A DNA stretch of 37,926 nt from Pontiellaceae bacterium. GTDB lineage: Bacteria; Verrucomicrobiota; Kiritimatiellia; Kiritimatiellales; Pontiellaceae. Below are positions 32,770 to 37,926 of the stretch, in pieces. A program made the translations under genes and the position numbers. Where the stretch lies: NCBI GenBank assembly GCA_016937945.1, contig JAFGVP010000149.1:1-37926 (forward strand). The letters are read 5' to 3'. Below the pieces are notes generated by a model. The model was not told where the DNA came from, searched no databases, and was given only the letters and a program-made list of their open reading frames with translations. Every line of letters starts with the position of its first letter. Position 1 is the stretch's first letter.

Positions 32770-33975
32770 CTAAATGATGTGCCCCATCTTATCGCGCTTG
32801 GTCGCCAGATAATATTCATTATGTTCGGACGCCGGCAATACGAGCGGAACCCGCTCCTCGATCTCAATGCCATACTTATCGAGCCCGGTAATTTTTGCCG
32901 GATTGTTGGTTAGCAGATTAATCTTCCGCATTCCAAGATCCTCCAGAATCTGGGCGCCGATGCCATAGTCGCGCAGGTCGGCACCAAAGCCCAGATGGAC
33001 GTTGGCCTCGACGGTATCCATGCCCTGCTCCTGCAGTTCATAAGCGTGCAGCTTCTTGGCCAGGCCGATACCCCGCCCTTCCTGCCGCATATAAACGATC
33101 GCACCGTATCCATAGTCCTGAACCGCATGCATGGCGGCATGCAGCTGGGCGCCGCAATCGCAGCGCATGGAATGGAAAACATCGCCGGTCAGGCATTCGC
33201 TGTGCACACGCACCAGCGGCGTCTTGCCGGACGAAGCATCGCCGCAGACCAATGCCAGATGATCTTTGTTATCCACCTTGGAGCTGTAAAGCTTGAGCCG
33301 GAAGGCGCCGGCATCGGTCGGCATGCTGATTTCCCGTTCGAGCTGAATCAGCTTCTCGTGCGTATAGCGATATTTGGCCACCTCGGAAACCGAGGAAAGC
33401 TTCAACCCATGTTTATCCGCAAAGGCGCGCAGCTCTTCGAGTCGCATCATTTCGCCGTCGTCACGCAGCACTTCGCAGATCACGCCGGCCGGCTTCATCC
33501 CGCAGATCCGGGCCAGGTCCACGGTTCCTTCCGTATGACCGGCGCGCTCGAGCACCCCGCCGGCAACCGCCTTGAGCGGAAACATGTGGCCGGGCTTGAT
33601 AAAGTCGGCGGCCTGACTCTCTTCGGAAACCAATGCCAGCACGGTTTTAGCCCGATCCGTCGCGCTGATACCGGTTGTCGTACCAATACGGACATCTACC
33701 GAATCCATGAAGGCGGTGTGATATTTATCAGAGGAATAGGCCGGCACCATATGAGACAGTCCCAGCCGGCGCAACTGTTGCTCCTCCATCGGAACACAAA
33801 CCAGCCCTCGGGCTTCCGTGACCATGAAATTGATGATTTCCGGTGTAATTTTTTCGGCGGCACAGACCAGATCGCCTTCGTTTTCGCGGCACTCATCGTC
33901 GGTCATGACAATGACTTCGCCGTTGCGGAATGCTTCGATCACATCCTCGATCGGATCGAATATACTTTCACTCAT
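32770..33975 (-). CDS. ribBA: Bifunctional DHBP synthase/GTP cyclohydrolase II
   Basis: This fusion makes both riboflavin precursors. The N-terminal DHBP synthase part shows [24 protein letters not shown] and [14 protein letters not shown]. The C-terminal cyclohydrolase II part shows [17 protein letters not shown] with its three zinc cysteines, RQEGRGIGL and LLTNNPAKI. All expected catalytic blocks are present over about 401 residues. ATG 33975 has AGGAG 5 nt upstream; the frame extends to 34011, but that part lies in the riboswitch expression platform. It is the first gene of the operon, directly below an FMN riboswitch. Confidence 0.97.
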   Translation of the reverse strand: MSESIFDPIEDVIEAFRNGEVIVMTDDECRENEGDLVCAAEKITPEIINFMVTEARGLVCVPMEEQQLRRLGLSHMVPAYSSDKYHTAFMDSVDVRIGTTTGISATDRAKTVLALVSEESQAADFIKPGHMFPLKAVAGGVLERAGHTEGTVDLARICGMKPAGVICEVLRDDGEMMRLEELRAFADKHGLKLSSVSEVAKYRYTHEKLIQLEREISMPTDAGAFRLKLYSSKVDNKDHLALVCGDASSGKTPLVRVHSECLTGDVFHSMRCDCGAQLHAAMHAVQDYGYGAIVYMRQEGRGIGLAKKLHAYELQEQGMDTVEANVHLGFGADLRDYGIGAQILEDLGMRKINLLTNNPAKITGLDKYGIEIEERVPLVLPASEHNEYYLATKRDKMGHII

Positions 33976-33992
33976 AACTGCTCCTGCATAAC

Positions 33993-34023
33993 AAAAAACC
34001 CTAAAGAACATACGTCTTCAGGG
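33993..34023 (-). terminator. Intrinsic terminator of the riboswitch expression platform
   Basis: On the minus strand CCCTGAAGA (34023-34015), a 7-nt loop and TCTTTAGGG (34007-33999) form a 9-bp stem with one G-U pair, followed by TTTTTT (33998-33993). Its 5' arm is identical to the 3' strand of riboswitch stem P1, so the terminator and P1 cannot form together. Confidence 0.75.
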
Positions 34024-34170
34024 TATTTACGCGCAAAGCTTTACCTTTCGGCATCTTCTCCCATCCAGACTGTACTGTCGGTTGCAGAATCTCACTGCAT
34101 CGTGTCGCTTTTTATCGAAGCAACTCGCGGACTATAACCGCCGGTCGGGAATTTCACCCTGCCCTGAAGA
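34015..34170 (-). promoter_or_regulatory. FMN riboswitch (RFN element)
   Basis: Read on the minus strand, the element has the hallmark blocks in order: TCTTCAGGGCAGGGTGAAAT, TTCCCGACCGGCGG, GTCCGCGAG, CCGACAGTACAGTCTGGATG, GGGAGAAGATG and the closing CCCTGAAGA. P1 is a perfect 9-bp pairing of 34162-34170 with 34015-34023. It senses FMN and controls ribBA and the genes below it. Its location 40 nt upstream of ribBA and its pathway context agree. Confidence 0.95.
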
Positions 34171-34177
34171 TCGGAAG

Positions 34178-34206
34178 AATATGCGTCAACTCCTGATTTC
34201 AGGCAA
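34178..34206 (-). promoter_or_regulatory. Possible promoter of the rib operon
   Basis: On the minus strand TTGCCT (34206-34201) lies 17 nt before CATATT (34183-34178), which would place the transcript start just before the riboswitch. Each hexamer matches the sigma-70 consensus at 4 of 6 positions. A CCTGA-TT-TCAGG inverted repeat (34192-34203) overlaps the -35 box. Confidence 0.4.
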
Positions 34207-34336
34207 GTGAAAACATGGCGGAATCGCCCGTGTTTCCGAAGCAGGGAACGGATTCTTTTTTGATCGGCATAGGGTTTGTTTTCGCATCCTTGTTTTGGCA
34301 GGGTTTGGGCTCTTTCTTTATATTTTCAGGAGCACG

Positions 34337-36583
34337 ATGGCGAAAAAGAACTATTCAGTCGAACTTTGTAAAACGCTGGAACAACAGACGCAGGACCCGC
34401 AGCTGCTGATCCGGCATCGCCCGGTCCGCTATGAAACGGGCACCGTGCTTCCGATCGATATTACCGGCGTTTACCCTGCTATCCACGGCAAAGCGGAGCT
34501 GACCATCGACAAGTTTCTCGGCGGCGGCTTTGCCGGACAGGTTTACCGCTGCAAACTGACCGGACTCGACCTGCCGGAAAATACCTTTATTCCCGGACTC
34601 GAAACCGGAAAGCGGTATGCCGTCAAGATCGTGATTCCGCCCAATGCCTTTTCGCGCTGGTTCCGCAACACCACCTATTGGCTGGCCTTCCAGGGCCCAT
34701 TCAGTTCGCAGGTCAACTATGGTGCCTGCCGTGCAGGCCTGCTGTGGCAGAAGCTGGTCCGGCGCGCCGGACTCGTTAAATTCGGTCGAGAAACTGCCGT
34801 CAAGGATGCCTACGCCTCGTTCTGGGATGCCAACCTCAACGCCTATGGGGAAATCACCGAATGGGTGGAAGGGCGCATGTGGAAGCTGGAGGCCGACCGC
34901 GATATATCCACACGCAACGACTGGAAGCATGTCGACGTTGAAAATACCGAAAGTCTGGAATATGTCGAAAAACGCCGTTTCATGAACGACATGGTGGAGC
35001 TCATGCACGAAATGGGCGCGCCCGAATTTGCGCGCCAGTATGAGTGGTCCACCATGAAGAGCCAGCCCAACTGCATGAAGCGCACCGATACCGACGACGG
35101 CGGACTCTGTGCCATCGACTTCCGCGCCGGACTCGCCCTGCTCCCGTGGCTGCCCATGAGTCCCGGCGATTTCAAGTTGATCATTAACGGCCTGAAGCGC
35201 GGTGCATTGGTCCAGTTTGACCGATGTGACCTTTCAAAGATGGAAGCCTATGTTGCGGCCCATCCCGACGTCTTTTCCGATGTCCAGCCGATGATTGACG
35301 AGCTGAAGGTTCAGGATCGCGCCTACCGCCGCTCCCTGCCGGACTTCACACACCATGGCCTGCGCCCCTTCTTCGACAAATCGCTCAAGATGGACATTAT
35401 CGCCGGATTGGTTGAAGGCTATCTGGCCGATGATCTCATCGACGCCGAATTTGCTGAAAAACTTCGACGCGGAGGACTGCGTTTTGCGGCGTTCTATCAT
35501 ATTGGCGGCATTCCGATTCTCGGGAAGATGATTCGTCAGCGATGGGGAAGCCGCGCCTTCCGCAAGCACATGCTCGGCATCTTCACGAAGCCGGCCTATT
35601 TTAAAACGGCTCTCAAGGCCCGTGCCGCCCACGACCTGACCGAATGGCATCGTGCCGGACGTACCGACGAAACCCGCACTCGCAAACTGGCCGATAAGCC
35701 GGGCCTTTTCTTCGTTGAAAAATTCACCATCGGCCGGTTGCCGATCGGACTGCACCGTTTCTGCATCCGGCCGCTGATCGCATGGGACGGCATCGTCGCC
35801 TTCTTCAAGTTTATCTACCTCTTTGCCAAGGATGAGGCGTTCCGCGAAAAATGGTTTCTGGACCAGGTGGCCGAAGGAGAAAAGGACGGTATGCTCACCA
35901 AAGAGGAGCACGACCACATTGTCTCCATCATCAAGGAGCCGTATATCGTCAAATACCTGAAAAGCATGGCCGTTCACTTCTGCACCATTCCCGTCACGCA
36001 GATCGTCAGCGTTATTACCGGCGCAATTGTTGCCGGCATCATTCTGAGCAAGGGCGGAACCAAAACTGACGCATCGCTGGCGTTTGCCGGGATTATCGCC
36101 CTGTTTCAGGTTACACCGATCTCCCCCGGCTCCCTCTGCCGTGGCTTTTACGTGGTTTATCTGATGATCCGCGAACGCAACTGGCGCGACTATCTGGTGG
36201 CGGCCCCGCTGTCGTTTGTGAAATATATCGGCTATCTTGCCTTCCCGCTTCAGATGACCACGACCTATCCGCATCTGGCGCGCTTCCTCGTGAGCCGCCG
36301 TGCCACCGCCTTTGTGCACATCATTCCTGTATTCGGCGAACACGGCGCACTGCTTGAACACTGGGTCTTCGACCTGTTCTTTAATGTGCCGCAGATCATG
36401 GGCCGTCATATTCGAGGAATCCTGACCACCTGGATGCTGCTTGGAATTGCCGTACTCGGACCGTTGCTGGCTTTTGCTGAAACCTCAAAAGGAATTGTCG
36501 GACTATCGATTGCGCTCGTCGCCGTATTCCTCTGCCCGAGACTGGTCTTCTATCCGATTCTCAGCCGGAAAAAACAGGATTAA
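34337..36583 (+). CDS. Protein-kinase-like domain fused to a C-terminal multi-pass membrane region (unrecognised family)
   Basis: I do not recognise a named family. Residues about 60-100 look like a kinase N-lobe: a glycine-rich LGGGFAGQVYRC loop and YAVKIVIP with Lys at 97. Near 240-265 STMKSQPN and LCAIDFRAG sit where kinases have the HxDxKxxN loop and the DFG Asp (D261). The catalytic-loop Asp seems replaced, so it may be a pseudokinase or a highly divergent kinase. A helical region follows, then about five hydrophobic segments from residue 548 (TQIVSVITGAIVAGIILS; ASLAFAGIIALFQVTPISP; SFVKYIGYLAFPLQM; WMLLGIAVLGPLLAFAE; GIVGLSIALVAVFLCPRL). ATG 34337 has AGGAG 4 nt upstream; the frame extends to TTG 34295. 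It is divergent from the rib operon and stands alone. Confidence 0.8.
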   Translation: MAKKNYSVELCKTLEQQTQDPQLLIRHRPVRYETGTVLPIDITGVYPAIHGKAELTIDKFLGGGFAGQVYRCKLTGLDLPENTFIPGLETGKRYAVKIVIPPNAFSRWFRNTTYWLAFQGPFSSQVNYGACRAGLLWQKLVRRAGLVKFGRETAVKDAYASFWDANLNAYGEITEWVEGRMWKLEADRDISTRNDWKHVDVENTESLEYVEKRRFMNDMVELMHEMGAPEFARQYEWSTMKSQPNCMKRTDTDDGGLCAIDFRAGLALLPWLPMSPGDFKLIINGLKRGALVQFDRCDLSKMEAYVAAHPDVFSDVQPMIDELKVQDRAYRRSLPDFTHHGLRPFFDKSLKMDIIAGLVEGYLADDLIDAEFAEKLRRGGLRFAAFYHIGGIPILGKMIRQRWGSRAFRKHMLGIFTKPAYFKTALKARAAHDLTEWHRAGRTDETRTRKLADKPGLFFVEKFTIGRLPIGLHRFCIRPLIAWDGIVAFFKFIYLFAKDEAFREKWFLDQVAEGEKDGMLTKEEHDHIVSIIKEPYIVKYLKSMAVHFCTIPVTQIVSVITGAIVAGIILSKGGTKTDASLAFAGIIALFQVTPISPGSLCRGFYVVYLMIRERNWRDYLVAAPLSFVKYIGYLAFPLQMTTTYPHLARFLVSRRATAFVHIIPVFGEHGALLEHWVFDLFFNVPQIMGRHIRGILTTWMLLGIAVLGPLLAFAETSKGIVGLSIALVAVFLCPRLVFYPILSRKKQD

Positions 36584-36609
36584 GGCGAAAACCCGTCACT
36601 TAATCCTGT
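36569..36609 (-). terminator. Terminator spanning the stop codons of two convergent genes
   Basis: ACAGGATTAAG (36574-36584) and CTTAATCCTGT (36599-36609) form a perfect 11-bp inverted repeat with a 14-nt loop. On the minus strand it is followed by TTTTT. Each arm contains the end of a gene: both proteins end Gln-Asp-stop, encoded by CAG GAT TAA. It should terminate the minus-strand gene; the plus-strand side lacks a T-run. Confidence 0.7.
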
Positions 36610-37926
36610 GTCTGGATATCGATCTCAGCCGCGCTGGCGAATGGTTTTCCGTCCTGCGTGGAAAGTACGCGCAGGCGCAGCGTACTGCAGCCAACCATTG
36701 TTTCAAAGTCGATCGACTGTTGCTCCGCACCGGCCATAAAGCTTCCCCGTGCCGCTTCACTCCAGCTTGTTCCGTCGGTGCTCACGTCGATAATATAATC
36801 CTTAATCCGGCCGGCCGCACCGGCCTGATTCGGCATATAGGAAATTCCCATCAGCACCACCGGCGCATTCAGCTTCAGCGTGATCGATGCTTCACCGCCT
36901 GAGAAATCGGCGCTCCAGATCGTCGACTTGTCCCCGTCCTGCACACTCCCCGCTGGGGTGATTTCGCTGCTGGCGACAATCTGCTCGACAAACTTGTTCA
37001 CATATTCGCCACCTTCGTCCATTTCCTTGGTGGCCGAGGCCACCTTCCTGTACGGGCCTGATTCTTCAAGATTCACATCCAGCTTCGGACCTTCGTACAG
37101 CACCGCGACTTCCGCCAACGAGGCAACCTTGTCTGCGCCGAATCCGGAGAGCGCTTTCAGCTTAAGATGCGATGCCTCAACGGTTTTACCAAAGCCAACC
37201 CGCTGCGGATCAAAGGTGGATTCCAGCTCGCCCGCGTAAACCGATTCCCACTGTTCACCATCGGATGAAACCAGCATTTCAATCTCCCGGATATCGCCTT
37301 CATGCGCGCGCTGATCCTGACGGTTCATCAGCATCACGCCGGAGAAAGGAACCGCCTTTTCAATCGCAATCGTCACTTCCTGCGGGAATCCATTGTAACC
37401 GGAGAGCCAGTAGGAATTGGGATTGCCATCGATCAGATTCTGAACCTCGCGCTTCTTTGTTTCGGAACTGGCAGAGGCCTCTGCGCCCAGTTTCTGCATC
37501 ACGCGGTTATCAAAAAAGACGTTCCCAAGCTGCCCGGTCGAAACGTCAACCGACGGATTAAACCGGTCGCTGTTCATGTAGCTCAACAGACTGTTGCGCA
37601 GTTGCAAGGCAGCGGGGCGCTTGTCCAGATCCGATTCGAGGTCCGGTGCACAGATCATCAACCGGCCCTCCCCAACGCGGCATTCAACCACGGCGGCCAG
37701 TTTATAGTTTCGATTCCAGTCATCGATGATCTGCACGATCGGTTGCAGCCCACCGGGCAGGTTATCAAGATTGACGGCGCGAAAGTAAGGAATAATGACA
37801 TCCTGCCACTGCCAGTCATAATGGAAATCCGTCGTAAATCCAGCCAGTGCGGGATGCGCCGGATCACAGAGCGTTCCGAGAAAGCGTTCCCATTTCGGCC
37901 CCATCAGGCGGCTCCAGAAAATCGGC
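36600..37926 (-). CDS. C-terminal part of a GH2-type glycosidase with discoidin-like domains (cut by the window end)
   Basis: The frame is open through the right edge, so the start is missing. The first visible stretch (FWSRLMGPKWERFLGTLC, HPALAGFTTDFHYDWQW) resembles the domain that follows the barrel in GH2 sugar-binding glycosidases, where DFHxxWQWW is conserved. It continues into a Rossmann-like stretch (GEGRLMICAPDLESDL). Two F5/8 type C (discoidin) domains follow: about 150-290 of the visible part (LIDGNPNSYWLSGYNG) and about 300-430 (VQDGDKSTIWSADFSGGEAS), both likely carbohydrate-binding. It belongs with the polysaccharide-degrading set at the left of the window. The family call for the missing catalytic part is inference from this tail. 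Confidence 0.75.
   Translation of the reverse strand, partial: PIFWSRLMGPKWERFLGTLCDPAHPALAGFTTDFHYDWQWQDVIIPYFRAVNLDNLPGGLQPIVQIIDDWNRNYKLAAVVECRVGEGRLMICAPDLESDLDKRPAALQLRNSLLSYMNSDRFNPSVDVSTGQLGNVFFDNRVMQKLGAEASASSETKKREVQNLIDGNPNSYWLSGYNGFPQEVTIAIEKAVPFSGVMLMNRQDQRAHEGDIREIEMLVSSDGEQWESVYAGELESTFDPQRVGFGKTVEASHLKLKALSGFGADKVASLAEVAVLYEGPKLDVNLEESGPYRKVASATKEMDEGGEYVNKFVEQIVASSEITPAGSVQDGDKSTIWSADFSGGEASITLKLNAPVVLMGISYMPNQAGAAGRIKDYIIDVSTDGTSWSEAARGSFMAGAEQQSIDFETMVGCSTLRLRVLSTQDGKPFASAAEIDIQTQD

Noticed and set aside
32995-34137. Plus-strand open frame of 380 codons over ribBA and the riboswitch
   Set aside because: It is antisense to ribBA and crosses the FMN riboswitch; a high-GC shadow frame.
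35234-36409. Minus-strand open frame of 391 codons
   Set aside because: It is antisense to the kinase-like gene, which has a good ribosome-binding site, domain motifs and membrane segments.

Overview
The window looks like chromosomal DNA from a carbohydrate-degrading member of the PVC superphylum, most likely Verrucomicrobiota or Kiritimatiellota. This is inferred from the gene content: secreted glycoside hydrolases without SusC/SusD partners, a very large secreted CotH/lamin-tail protein, short GxxExxY genes, and a lineage-specific form of RibH. No rRNA, tRNA or CRISPR array was seen.

Left part (1-22,000) is a polysaccharide-degradation region. A plus-strand SGNH/GDSL-TPR protein and a plus-strand right-handed beta-helix glycosidase (GH28/GH49-like, with Ig, LamG and type-3-repeat modules) are followed by five minus-strand secreted genes. 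In transcription order these are a GH31 alpha-glycosidase, an NPCBM six-hairpin glycosidase, two tandem paralogous GH2 enzymes and, after a hairpin, a 1750-residue CotH/lamin-tail protein. The two long gaps (2152-2779 and 21385-22383) hold decayed pieces: a possible fucosidase tail, a scrambled GH31 tail and an IS4-type transposase tail. They suggest repeated gain and loss of genes.

Middle part (22,384-27,960) holds a small esterase, a pair of overlapping CNNM/HlyC-CorC membrane proteins, a YjbQ-family gene overlapping a TPR lipoprotein gene, and an SDR dehydrogenase.

Right part (27,097-34,206, minus strand) is a riboflavin/housekeeping operon led by an FMN riboswitch: ribBA, ribH, nusB, ftsY, [GxxExxY element], ribD, ribE, a YibQ-type divergent polysaccharide deacetylase lipoprotein and the SDR gene. 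The two most interesting observations are here. First, a 424-bp cassette with 31-bp near-perfect terminal inverted repeats, whose only gene encodes a 121-residue GxxExxY/PDDEXK-like protein, sits exactly between ftsY and ribD, and a half-repeat-like relic lies in the ribH-nusB gap. Second, the riboswitch P1 3' strand is also the 5' arm of an intrinsic terminator, a topology normally associated with ON switches although FMN riboswitches usually repress.

Right end: a divergent plus-strand gene encodes an unrecognised fusion of a protein-kinase-like domain, probably degenerate, with a C-terminal membrane region. It converges on a partial GH2-type gene with two discoidin-like domains that runs off the window. 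Their stop codons lie in the two arms of one terminator hairpin.
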